Of a DNA stretch of 64,000 nucleotides, positions 16,788 to 24,537 are shown one piece after another. The position numbers were made by a program, and so were the translations under genes. Position 1 is the stretch's first letter, and each line of letters opens with the position of its first letter. The stretch lies in the NCBI RefSeq assembly GCF_903819165.1, contig NZ_CAIJCS010000014.1:310001-374000 (forward strand), written 5' to 3'. This DNA is from Aedoeadaptatus nemausensis. GTDB taxonomy: Bacteria > Bacillota > Clostridia > Tissierellales > Peptoniphilaceae. Under the pieces are notes generated by a model. The model had not been told where the DNA came from, made no database searches, and was given only the letters and a program-made list of their open reading frames with translations.

Positions 16788-17504
16788 CTACAACGCTCCA
16801 CTCTCTAAAAAACTATAAAAACTGCCGTCTCCGACGATAATATGATCATTGATCTTCACCCCTAAAATATCTCCCGCCTGAGTAAGTCGCTTCGTTAGAC
16901 GAATGTCCTCGTGAGATGGGGAGGGGTTACCCGCCGGATGATTATGTACGAGAATAATAGAATGGCATTTCTTTGCGATGGCCCCTTGAAAAACATCTCT
17001 GGGATGGACCACCGTGTAATCGAGGGTGCCCTTAGAGATGCGCTCTACATAATGGAGCTGTTTTTTTACATTTAGCCCGATTACGTGAAATTCTTCGTGT
17101 TGAAGGCCGACAAATTGCGGCGCCATAAAATCATATACCGCTCTCGGCGAAGTGAACATATCGCTCTCCGATGATTTTAAGCGCATACGCCTGGCAAGTT
17201 CTACCATACCTACTAGGCGGGCGGCCTTACTTTTGCCGATGCCCTTAATGGACAAAAAGTCTTCATAAGTTCCGGAAAGTAAAGAAGACAGTCCGCTACG
17301 ACCGGGATTTTGGTCGCTTAAAGTATCGATAATATTTTGCGCCACCTCGATAGCCGTAACGCCATAGGTGCCCGTTCTTAAAAAAAGAGCAAGAAGTTCG
17401 CTGTCGCTGAGCTTCTCCGGACCGTAGGTCATAAGCTTTTCTTCAGGAAGCATGGACGTATCGCAGGCTTTCAGGGGTTTGCGTGTTTTTTGTTCATTTA
17501 CCAA
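16788..17504 (-). CDS. radC: RadC/YicR family JAMM-domain protein
   Basis: N-terminal helix-hairpin-helix (FLSIKGIGKSKAARLVGMVEL) and C-terminal MPN/JAMM metal-binding domain with SIILVHNHPAGNPSPSHED (HxH-x10-D motif). Despite the name it is not established as a repair protein; the biochemical function is unknown. 238 residues, normal. Overlaps maf by 11 nt. Conserved neighbour of maf and mre genes. Confidence 0.94.
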   Translation of the reverse strand: MVNEQKTRKPLKACDTSMLPEEKLMTYGPEKLSDSELLALFLRTGTYGVTAIEVAQNIIDTLSDQNPGRSGLSSLLSGTYEDFLSIKGIGKSKAARLVGMVELARRMRLKSSESDMFTSPRAVYDFMAPQFVGLQHEEFHVIGLNVKKQLHYVERISKGTLDYTVVHPRDVFQGAIAKKCHSIILVHNHPAGNPSPSHEDIRLTKRLTQAGDILGVKINDHIIVGDGSFYSFLESGAL

Positions 17505-18048
17505 TGCTCTCCCCCTTTAAATGTTCGATAACCTTCGTTACGGGCAGGCCGATAACCGTATTCGGATCGCCGTCGATGGTAATCTTGAAGGAATCTACCT
17601 CTTGAAAACCGTAGGCTCCCGCTTTGTCTCCGAAAGTATTCTTGTCGAGATAAGTCTTTAACTGCTCCTCGGTGAAATCTTCAAAACTTACGGTGGCCAC
17701 ATCGTAGTCCACATACTTCTCCTTGCCGAGAATGGCATAGCCCGTCAATACATGATGCTCTTTTCCCTTCAGGCTGATGAGCATCCGCTCCGCATCTTGT
17801 CGATTCTCGGGCTTACCTAATATTTTATCCCCGAGGACGACGACAGTGTCGCTGGCCAAAATAACGTCCTCTTCCCCGCGCTGAACGCTCATTGCTTTTT
17901 GATAACTCAGTTGCATGACGTAGATTTCGGGAGAAGACAGGCGAAGTGTCGATTCATCAAAAGTCGGTGAAGCCGTTTCAAAATCAATTCCCGCATCTTC
18001 GAGCAATGCTTTTCTTCGAGGCGAGGTAGATGCCAATATTAATTTCAC
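17494..18048 (-). CDS. maf: Maf family nucleoside triphosphate pyrophosphatase
   Basis: House-cleaning NTP pyrophosphatase acting on non-canonical or dTTP/UTP nucleotides. N-terminal LILASTSPRRKALLEDAGI and VILASDTVVVLGDKILGKP are the family signature; GDKAGAYGFQEVD and GDPNTVIGLPV complete the active site. 184 residues. Overlaps the preceding membrane protein by 4 nt. Confidence 0.95.
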   Translation of the reverse strand: MKLILASTSPRRKALLEDAGIDFETASPTFDESTLRLSSPEIYVMQLSYQKAMSVQRGEEDVILASDTVVVLGDKILGKPENRQDAERMLISLKGKEHHVLTGYAILGKEKYVDYDVATVSFEDFTEEQLKTYLDKNTFGDKAGAYGFQEVDSFKITIDGDPNTVIGLPVTKVIEHLKGESIGK

Positions 18049-18548
18049 GATGTAACCCCCATTTGAATTAAGTGTCGACTCACCATAATAGCTGTGAGTC
18101 CGACAAAATATCCCGTAAAGAGACCGAGTAAAAGAAGCAAAGGTAAATAGGCCAATAGTCCCATATTATTTACCATAACGATGGCCGTCGCTACCTGTCC
18201 CACATTGTGGAAAAATGAACCGATAAAGCTTACGCCGATGAGTGTCGCCGATTTAATATAGCGATAGGCCAAGATCATGGCCACGCAGGAAAGCAAGGAT
18301 CCGGTGAAACTGTAGAAAAATCCTGTTACGGCTCCCGTCACCAAGAGCAGCATAAAGCTTTTTAATAGAGCGACTGTAAAGCCTTCCTTCGGACCGAATA
18401 CGACGATAGTAGTTAAAATAATTGTATTTGACAGCCCGAGCCGCGCTCCGGGCATAGCCACAGGCAGTGGTATCATGGTCTCCAGATAACCGACCGCCAC
18501 GGCAATAGCCAAGAGCAGCCCTAAAAAAATTTGTTTTTTAATCGACAT
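18045..18548 (-). CDS. Gx transporter family membrane protein (HepS I-like)
   Basis: Membrane protein of 167 residues with about five hydrophobic helices, annotated in relatives as Gx transporter or heptaprenyl diphosphate synthase component I. Seen: PGARLGLSNTIILTTI (loop conserved in the family) and FIGSFFHNVGQVATAI. It resembles the S component of ECF transporters (substrate binding). In this family it normally follows a NusG-II-domain protein, as here (9 nt gap). Substrate unknown. Confidence 0.85.
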   Translation of the reverse strand: MSIKKQIFLGLLLAIAVAVGYLETMIPLPVAMPGARLGLSNTIILTTIVVFGPKEGFTVALLKSFMLLLVTGAVTGFFYSFTGSLLSCVAMILAYRYIKSATLIGVSFIGSFFHNVGQVATAIVMVNNMGLLAYLPLLLLLGLFTGYFVGLTAIMVSRHLIQMGVTS

Positions 18549-18557
18549 AATAACCTC

Positions 18558-18935
18558 TTACTTTAACAATACATCCATCTTCGGCGTGTCGTCGCTCTTT
18601 ACCTCGGCAATAATGCGGTGCGGAAGGCATACGATCATTTCTCCAGGCGTCTTTATAGGCGCCATGCGCAAACATATACCGTCCGGACAATCGGACTCCG
18701 TCATAGTGCCGCCTTCTTCACTCAATCGCAATACATTAGTCCCTCCATGGGCATGAAAAACGAAATCTTTCCCATAATTTTCAGGCGTCATGGGGATCCG
18801 TTGCGTCTCTTTTCCGTCGATTTGCACACTGATGTAGGTATTATTCGATTCTTTTTTCGGAATCAACTGTCCCGCGGCCAAACCCACCGCCACAAGGACG
18901 ACGATAAGGCCGATCAACACATCTGTACGATTCAT
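18558..18935 (-). CDS. NusG domain II-containing membrane-anchored protein
   Basis: 125 residues: N-terminal membrane segment (~5-24, VLIGLIVVLVAVGLAAGQLI), then an extracytoplasmic NusG-II beta domain with SDCPDGICLRMAPI and IVCLPHRIIAEV containing conserved cysteines. The start at 18935 (MNRTDV) has a perfect GGGGGAG five bases upstream and is preferred over an earlier Met at 18956. First gene of the long cluster down to rng. Usually found next to Gx transporter genes; function unknown, possibly linked to electron-transfer or quinone chemistry. Confidence 0.85.
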   Translation of the reverse strand: MNRTDVLIGLIVVLVAVGLAAGQLIPKKESNNTYISVQIDGKETQRIPMTPENYGKDFVFHAHGGTNVLRLSEEGGTMTESDCPDGICLRMAPIKTPGEMIVCLPHRIIAEVKSDDTPKMDVLLK

Positions 18936-18958
18936 AGCTCCCCCTTTTTCAACCATAT

Positions 18959-18967
18959 ATTATATCA
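18959..18967 (-). promoter_or_regulatory. Extended -10 promoter of the NusG-II/mre cluster
   Basis: Minus strand TGATATAAT: perfect TATAAT (18959-18964) with the extended TGn (18965-18967), 23 nt before the start at 18935. No good -35 is seen, which an extended -10 tolerates. Confidence 0.65.
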
Positions 18968-18986
18968 TAGATAAATTGATCCCATG

Positions 18987-19019
18987 AAAAAGGAACGGTG
19001 TCAAACACCGTTCCTTTTT
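18987..19019 (-). terminator. Terminator of the Rnf operon
   Basis: 15-bp perfect stem (18987-19001 with 19005-19019), 3-nt loop, A/T flanks giving a T tail on the minus strand; lies 11 nt beyond the rnfB stop. Confidence 0.92.
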
Positions 19020-19029
19020 ATTTAAAATA

Positions 19030-19962
19030 CTATTTCAATTCATCACTATCGGCAGCGACGATCTTTTCTTTTTCGCCTTTGGCTTCAGCTGCTTCGGCCT
19101 TTTTAGCTTGAGCCGCTTCCGCTTTCTTTTGGCGATCTTTTTCTTTCATTTTTTCAACGCGCTCCGGATATTCCGTGTAAATTGCTCCGGTGGGGCACTT
19201 GGAAGCACAGATACCGCAGTTGATGCATTTTTCGTAATCGATCTTTGCAAGATTGTCGTTTACATGAATTGCATCTTTCGGGCAGTTGCGTTCACAGAGA
19301 CCGCAGGCGATACAACCGATGCTGCAGTTGGTACGAACAACTTTACCCGCATCGTGTGTAGAGCACTTAACTTCCGTCTTTTGCTTGTAGGGCATTAAGC
19401 CGATAATATGTTTCGGACAGATTTCGATACATTTCTTACAAGCCACGCATTTTTCCTTGTCCACAAAGGCGATACCGTTGCGAACGTGGATCGCGTCGAA
19501 TTCACAGACGCTGACACAGGTTCCGCCGCCGAGACAACCGGAGGAGCAACCTTTGGAACCGTGAGCGTAATCGCCGATTAAGCGACAGTCTACGAGACCA
19601 TTGTATTCGTATTTGTCTTTCGAATGATCGCAGTCACCTTGGCAACGAACCACGGCCACTTCTTTTTCCATACCCTCAGCCGATTGGCCCATGATTTCGC
19701 CTACTGCTTCGGCCGTTTCTTGACCTCCGATGGCACATCCGTTTACCGGAGCGTCTCCTGCGACGATGGCATTGGCCATCCCTTCACAACCCGGAAAACC
19801 GCAGGCACCGCAGTTGGCGCCGGGAAGGGCATCGAGTACTTGAACAACTCTCGGATCCATTTCAACATGGAAGACTTTACTGGCAAAGGCCAAAAGAGTA
19901 CCGAGCAGCAAACCCATGACTCCGAGGATAATAACAGCATACATTACGTTTTGTACATCCAC
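19030..19962 (-). CDS. rnfB: Rnf complex subunit RnfB (ferredoxin-type)
   Basis: Iron-sulfur subunit that receives electrons from reduced ferredoxin in the ferredoxin:NAD+ oxidoreductase Rnf. N-terminal membrane helix (~5-27); Fe-S domain GANCGACGFPGCEG; then ferredoxin modules CVACKKCIEICP, CIACGLCERNCP and CINCGICASKCP. 310 residues with a charged Lys/Ala/Glu tail. Last gene of rnfCDGEAB. Confidence 0.97.
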   Translation of the reverse strand: MDVQNVMYAVIILGVMGLLLGTLLAFASKVFHVEMDPRVVQVLDALPGANCGACGFPGCEGMANAIVAGDAPVNGCAIGGQETAEAVGEIMGQSAEGMEKEVAVVRCQGDCDHSKDKYEYNGLVDCRLIGDYAHGSKGCSSGCLGGGTCVSVCEFDAIHVRNGIAFVDKEKCVACKKCIEICPKHIIGLMPYKQKTEVKCSTHDAGKVVRTNCSIGCIACGLCERNCPKDAIHVNDNLAKIDYEKCINCGICASKCPTGAIYTEYPERVEKMKEKDRQKKAEAAQAKKAEAAEAKGEKEKIVAADSDELK

Positions 19963-19974
19963 GACAAACGCCTC

Positions 19975-20550
19975 CTAAACTAATCCTTGGAATCCCATAA
20001 ACGCAATGGCCATTAATCCGGCACTGATGAGCGCGATGGGAACACCTTGTAGCGGCTTCGGAATGGGCATAATTTCCATACGTTCACGTAAGGCACTGAG
20101 TAATAGCAGCGCTAAAGTAAAACCGATGGAAGCACCTAAACCGCTGATAATCGTTTCAAAGAGGTTGAATTCACTTTGAATGTTTAAAACGGTAACACCG
20201 AGTACCATACAGTTTGTCGTAATCAAAGGCAAGAAAACGCCCATTGCGGAATAGAGGGAAGGAGATGATTTTTTAATAAACATCTCTACAAACTGAACGA
20301 GGGATGCGATAACCAAAATAAACACGATCGTTTGTAAGTAACCAAGTCCGAAAACATCTAATACGAAGCGTTGAAGTAACCAGGTAACGGCCGAAGCGAT
20401 GACGACGACGAACGTAACGGCGACGCCCATGCCAGTAGCAGTTTCAGTTTTAGAGGAAACACCTAAAAAGGGGCAGATCCCTAAGAACTTCGCGAAGATG
20501 TAGTTGTTAACTAATATTGTCGATAAAAGAATTGTAATAATCGTTGACAT
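19975..20550 (-). CDS. rnfA: Rnf complex membrane subunit RnfA
   Basis: Six-helix membrane subunit homologous to NqrE, forming with RnfE the membrane core that carries an intramembrane iron-sulfur centre. 191 residues; NYIFAKFLGICPFLGVS and ITTNCMVLGVTVLN contain the conserved cysteines. 12 nt upstream of rnfB. Confidence 0.97.
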   Translation of the reverse strand: MSTIITILLSTILVNNYIFAKFLGICPFLGVSSKTETATGMGVAVTFVVVIASAVTWLLQRFVLDVFGLGYLQTIVFILVIASLVQFVEMFIKKSSPSLYSAMGVFLPLITTNCMVLGVTVLNIQSEFNLFETIISGLGASIGFTLALLLLSALRERMEIMPIPKPLQGVPIALISAGLMAIAFMGFQGLV

Positions 20551-20560
20551 GCTCTACCCC

Positions 20561-21154
20561 CTACGCTCTTTTAGCCATAATCGCACGATAAGCTGCAATC
20601 AATAAGCCTAAAAGGATGAACGCACCGGCGGGCGATGTTAAGATGCCGATACCGGGATAGGCTTCGGGGAAGATTTGCTTGTCGAGCAAAGTGCCGTGAC
20701 CGAATAATTCTCTGATAACGGCCATGGCCAACAAGGCGAGAGTATAACCGATACCGGTGCCGAGACCGTCGACAATAGACGGGATCAGCTTATTTTGATA
20801 AGCGAAACCTTCCGCTTCCCCTAAGATGGCGCAGTTAACTACAATCAAAGGAAGAAAGATGCCTAAGGCATTGTAGATTGCGGGATTATAGGCGTGTAAT
20901 ACCATTTGCACTAATGTAACGAATGTTGCGATAACGACGATAAACGCCGGAATACGAACATTGTTCGGAATAACGTTTCTTAATAAACTGACGACTGCGT
21001 TGGAGCCGATCAATACGAAGGTAACGGCGACACCCATGGCGATAGCCGATGTAACCGATGTACTAACTGCAAGAACGGAACACAAGCCGATCATTTGCAC
21101 TAAAATCGGATTGTTTTTAAAAATACTGTCTGAAAAAACTTTTCCTAAACCCAT
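20561..21154 (-). CDS. rnfE: Rnf complex membrane subunit RnfE
   Basis: Paired with RnfA in the membrane core of Rnf. 197 residues, six hydrophobic segments. MIGLCSVLAVSTSV and IVVNCAILGEAEGFAY are the conserved cysteine-containing loops; RELFGHGTL is typical. Positioned 10 nt upstream of rnfA. Confidence 0.97.
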   Translation of the reverse strand: MGLGKVFSDSIFKNNPILVQMIGLCSVLAVSTSVTSAIAMGVAVTFVLIGSNAVVSLLRNVIPNNVRIPAFIVVIATFVTLVQMVLHAYNPAIYNALGIFLPLIVVNCAILGEAEGFAYQNKLIPSIVDGLGTGIGYTLALLAMAVIRELFGHGTLLDKQIFPEAYPGIGILTSPAGAFILLGLLIAAYRAIMAKRA

Positions 21155-21164
21155 GACTTACCTC

Positions 21165-21746
21165 CTACTCTGCACTGATTTCTTCATAGGCGGGAAGAAT
21201 GGAATTGACACCTTTAAGGACGGCGGTAGAAGATACGGTCGCACCTGTAATTAAGGGAATCTCATCTTCTGCGGAAGGCTCTTTATTGCCCTTAACTTCG
21301 CCGTTTTTAAAGGTCTTACCTTCAAACCCTTTGAAATAAGTGGGTTCTGTAATTTGAGTACCGATACCGGGGGTTTCACCGTTTTGAATGTTTCTGAAAC
21401 CGGCGATGGTTCCGTCGTTTAACAAGCCGATGGCATTGGTCATTTCGCCGCCATAACCGCTCGCTTTGTGGTTCACGCCGTAACCGACGATTTCATCACC
21501 TTTTTTAGCAACAAAAACATCTTGAATGTCCCCGTATTTTTCAACGAGAGCTGCCTTTTTAGCTTCGTCAATAGGTTCAAAGGTGTCAGCCTTGTCGCCA
21601 TAGATTTCTTGATAAGCTTCAACAGATTTCTCAAATTCAGCTTGAGCGATAACATCAACAGTCATACCGTTGACAACAGCAAGTGCTCCTGCAGCCACTG
21701 CTGAAATGACTAAGAGGATGAAGCCGGTTTTAAAATAATTTGCCAT
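21165..21746 (-). CDS. rnfG: Rnf complex FMN-binding subunit RnfG
   Basis: Membrane-anchored extracytoplasmic flavoprotein. N-terminal helix (~6-27), FMN-binding domain (~90-185) with GYGGEMTNAIGL and ETPGIGTQI, and LITGATVSSTAV, whose threonine in the (S/T)GATxS motif is the site of covalent FMN attachment in characterised homologues. 193 residues. Directly abuts rnfD. Confidence 0.95.
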   Translation of the reverse strand: MANYFKTGFILLVISAVAAGALAVVNGMTVDVIAQAEFEKSVEAYQEIYGDKADTFEPIDEAKKAALVEKYGDIQDVFVAKKGDEIVGYGVNHKASGYGGEMTNAIGLLNDGTIAGFRNIQNGETPGIGTQITEPTYFKGFEGKTFKNGEVKGNKEPSAEDEIPLITGATVSSTAVLKGVNSILPAYEEISAE

Positions 21747-22718
21747 TTACTTTGCCTCCCCATATGCTTCCGTTTTGGTGAAACGTTCGATCAACGGGCT
21801 GGCTACGTTCATAAGAAGAATGGAGTAAGAAACACCTTCCGCCATATTACCTTTGGTACGGATGAGGGCTGTAATTAATCCGCATCCGATAGCGAAAATA
21901 ATCTTGCCCTTTGCACCTTGAGGCGTGGAACTGTAGTCTGTCGCCATAAATAAGGCACCTAGCATTAAACCGCCGCCTAAGACTTCATAGGGAATAAGAT
22001 CCATGTTGATGCCGAAGACGAGTAAGAAGACGACCGTCGTAAGAATGTAGATGACGGGGATCTTCCAGTCGATAACTTTACGAATCAATAAGTAGCAAGC
22101 ACCGATTAATAATAACAGCGCCGAAGTTTCTCCGATAACGCCACCGATATTTCCTAAGAACATATCTTGTAGCGGCGGTAATGACGCCAGATTTTCACCG
22201 GATTTGATAATCGTTAGGGGCGTAGCGGCCGAAGCGGCGTCGACGCCCGGAACGGTGTAGGTCGCCATAATTTGGGGCCAGGAAAGCATGGCCATGGCAC
22301 GGCCTGCAAGGGCCGGGTTTACGAAGTTGCCGCCGATACCGCCGAAAGCTTCTTTAACGATGATGATCGCAAAGACCGCCGAAAGCGCAGGCACGTACCA
22401 GGGTACGCCGGCCGGCATGTTCATGGCGAGCAATAGACCGGTTACTACCGACGACAAGTCGCCGATTTGGCTTTCTTTTCCGGCCAGTTTTTGGTAGATA
22501 AATTCACTGCCTACACAGCAGACCACACTGATTAAATAAATAATAAGTGCATTCATTCCGAAGAAATACACACTGGCAATAACCGCCGGTGCCAAAGCGA
22601 TGATGACATCGCGCATAATCTTCGTTACAGATTCATTAGAACGAATATGAGGCGCTAATTGTACGAAGCGTCCATCTCCTTGTAAACTAGGAGATTTGGT
22701 TGTAACCTTGTTATCCAT
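21747..22718 (-). CDS. rnfD: Rnf complex membrane subunit RnfD
   Basis: Membrane flavoprotein (323 residues, about nine hydrophobic segments) related to NqrB. SPHIRS-like LAPHIRSNESVTKIM at the N-terminus and GGIGGNFVNPALAGRAM are diagnostic; MATDYSSTPQGAKGK near the C-terminus follows family consensus. Couples electron flow to ion (Na+ or H+) translocation; the ion cannot be read from sequence. Confidence 0.96.
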   Translation of the reverse strand: MDNKVTTKSPSLQGDGRFVQLAPHIRSNESVTKIMRDVIIALAPAVIASVYFFGMNALIIYLISVVCCVGSEFIYQKLAGKESQIGDLSSVVTGLLLAMNMPAGVPWYVPALSAVFAIIIVKEAFGGIGGNFVNPALAGRAMAMLSWPQIMATYTVPGVDAASAATPLTIIKSGENLASLPPLQDMFLGNIGGVIGETSALLLLIGACYLLIRKVIDWKIPVIYILTTVVFLLVFGINMDLIPYEVLGGGLMLGALFMATDYSSTPQGAKGKIIFAIGCGLITALIRTKGNMAEGVSYSILLMNVASPLIERFTKTEAYGEAK

Positions 22719-22730
22719 CTTGACCTCCTA

Positions 22731-24056
22731 CTATTTACGAGCATTGGCGCGAACTTCGCGTTTAGCGAGTTTCGTAGATTCGCTTAAGTAACGTTTTGCC
22801 GGGCAAACGAAGGAACAGATACCGCATTCCATACATTGGTCGGCGTGATACTCTTGACAGAGATCGATTCGATTGCGAAGAATCGAAGCATTGATCCGCG
22901 TCGGATTAATATTTGCCGGACAATGATCTACACAGCGACCGCATTGAATACAGGGGCCTTCTTTTGCATCGTCGATTTCTGCATCGGTAAAAGCTAAAAT
23001 ACCGGAAGAAGTCTTTGTAATGGGCGAGTTAAAATCGAAGATGGATTTACCCGTCATCGGTCCGCCGCAAATAAATTCAACTACATTGTCTTTGACTCCG
23101 CAGTAATCGAGAATGTCTTGAACCGGTGTACCTACGCGAACGAGTAAGTTCTTCGGCTTTTCAATGCCGGATCCGGAAACCGTTAAAATTCGCTCGATAG
23201 AGGGCATGCCCTTACGAATTAAATCGTAAAAAGCTTTCGACGTTTGAACATTGGTCAAAAAGACTCCTACGTCGTTGGTAACGCCGTTTTGAGGAACGAT
23301 ACGTCCGCAAACAGCTTCCGATTGACGCTTGGAATCCCCTTGAGGATATTTCGTCTGCATCGTAGCGACTTTCAGGGTCGGATACTTAGTAGCGACCATT
23401 TCGTTGGCTTTTTCGATGGCATCGGGTTTGTTTTCTTCGATAGCCAAATAAGCCTCGTCAGTCTTATAAAGATCTTGGAATAATTTGAGAGAATCAAATA
23501 ATTCGTCGGCCTGTTCGAGCATTAGACGGTGGTCACATGTTAAGAACGGTTCACATTCCGCACCGTTTAAAATCACCACATCCAGTGCCGGGTCATCACT
23601 TTTCAGCTTCGCGTGCAGCGGGAAGCCGGCACCCCCCATACCGACAATGCCTGCGTCCTTAACTAAGGCCACGAGCTCATCGATCGTTAAGTCTTCGTAA
23701 TTTTCGATCGGTTTAATGGAAGGATCCAATTCATCTTTTCCATCATTTTCGATAACGACCATATCCGTATACATGCCGTTTGCAGCATATCCCTTTTCAA
23801 TGGATACGACTTCACCCGATACACTGCTATGTACGGCCGCAGAAATAAACGCGCCGGAATTTCCGACGATTTGCCCTCTCAATACGTGATCCCCTACCGA
23901 TACAGTAGGTTGACACGGAGCACCGATGTGTTGGCTCATAGGAATACGAACCACTTTCGGTGAAGGCATTACTTCAATAGCGACTCCTTCTGACAGCTCT
24001 TTATGTTCATCAAAATGAACACCGCCGACAGAAAAAGTGAGATTCGTCTTTGCCAT
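22731..24056 (-). CDS. rnfC: Rnf complex NADH-binding subunit RnfC
   Basis: Peripheral subunit that binds FMN and NAD(H) and carries two [4Fe-4S] clusters. Seen: GMGGAGFPLHAKL (nucleotide-binding loop), VVILNGAECEPFL, then CIQCGRCVDHCP and CMECGICSFVCP near the C-terminus. The start at 24056 (MAKTNLTFSVGG) has GGGGTG upstream; an earlier Met at 24113 would add 19 residues without homology. 441 residues. First gene of the Rnf operon. Confidence 0.96.
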   Translation of the reverse strand: MAKTNLTFSVGGVHFDEHKELSEGVAIEVMPSPKVVRIPMSQHIGAPCQPTVSVGDHVLRGQIVGNSGAFISAAVHSSVSGEVVSIEKGYAANGMYTDMVVIENDGKDELDPSIKPIENYEDLTIDELVALVKDAGIVGMGGAGFPLHAKLKSDDPALDVVILNGAECEPFLTCDHRLMLEQADELFDSLKLFQDLYKTDEAYLAIEENKPDAIEKANEMVATKYPTLKVATMQTKYPQGDSKRQSEAVCGRIVPQNGVTNDVGVFLTNVQTSKAFYDLIRKGMPSIERILTVSGSGIEKPKNLLVRVGTPVQDILDYCGVKDNVVEFICGGPMTGKSIFDFNSPITKTSSGILAFTDAEIDDAKEGPCIQCGRCVDHCPANINPTRINASILRNRIDLCQEYHADQCMECGICSFVCPAKRYLSESTKLAKREVRANARK

Positions 24057-24119
24057 TCTTTCACCCCTTGCATTTTTAAAAAACGAATCGCCGTGCAAGC
24101 GTTTTGCCTGCAACGAGAA

Positions 24120-24143
24120 GAAAGGAACCTGCTGGTTCCCCTC
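24120..24143 (-). promoter_or_regulatory. Stem-loop in the rnf leader
   Basis: On the minus strand GAGGGGAACC-AGCA-GGTTCCTTTC forms a 10-bp hairpin (two G.U pairs) about 63 nt before rnfC, followed by TTCTTCTC and a second small hairpin. It could be an attenuator or an mRNA-stability element. No known riboswitch core was recognised. Confidence 0.45.
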
Positions 24144-24173
24144 TCCTTGGCTTTTCAGCTTTCATCTTTATTT

Positions 24174-24202
24174 ATCTTATCAAAAGCAGTATTAAAAATC
24201 TA
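24174..24202 (-). promoter_or_regulatory. Possible rnf operon promoter
   Basis: Minus strand TAAGAT (24174-24179) with an upstream TGA extended element and TAGATT 17 nt before it. Each hexamer matches poorly, so this is only a candidate in the 277-nt gap upstream of rnfC. Confidence 0.3.
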
Positions 24203-24270
24203 GTATTTAGAAAAAATGTAAGAAAGAAATGGTTAGGGTTTTAAAAATTTGTTCTGTTTATACATAATAA

Positions 24271-24310
24271 AATAACACGGCTATTCCCGAGCCTTTGGGG
24301 AAGTAACCGT
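24271..24310 (-). terminator. Terminator after the biotin-domain gene
   Basis: Inverted repeat AACACGG...CCGTGTT with an inner TTCCC/GGGAA pairing, followed on the minus strand by ATTTTATTAT. It lies about 25 nt beyond the stop of the small biotin protein and separates it from rnf. Confidence 0.7.
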
Positions 24311-24333
24311 GTTACCGCTATTATCTAAACAAA

Positions 24334-24537
24334 TCAATCTTCAATTATAAATAACTTTTTCCCTCTTAATACAAACTCGTCTTCCTCCACGAAATAGAAG
24401 ATCTTTCCATTACTTTTTGCATAGAGCGGAATATTCATTTTCATGCTTTCAATAATTAAAACTGCACGTCCTTCTTCGACCCACTCGCCGTCTCTGAATT
24501 TTATTTCTTCAATACGGCCCGGCAATGAAGCGTTCAT
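24334..24537 (-). CDS. Free-standing biotin carrier (biotinyl) domain protein
   Basis: 67 residues making one complete biotinyl domain: MNASLPGRIEEI, the biotinylation motif ESMKM with Lys33, and KSNGKIFYFVEEDEFV. It is shorter than usual BCCP subunits, which carry an N-terminal linker. It should shuttle CO2 as carboxybiotin to or from the carboxyltransferase encoded immediately upstream, whose stop codon it overlaps by 4 nt (translational coupling). No biotin carboxylase or Na+-pumping decarboxylase subunit is adjacent. The gene ends in a terminator. Confidence 0.88.
   Translation of the reverse strand: MNASLPGRIEEIKFRDGEWVEEGRAVLIIESMKMNIPLYAKSNGKIFYFVEEDEFVLRGKKLFIIED

Noticed and set aside
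19030-24056. Na+-translocating NADH:quinone reductase (Nqr)
   Set aside because: Subunit order C-D-G-E-A-B and the polyferredoxin RnfB identify Rnf, not Nqr.
24271-24310. Possible riboswitch upstream of rnfC
   Set aside because: The hairpin fits a terminator of the preceding biotin-protein gene; no conserved riboswitch core was seen.
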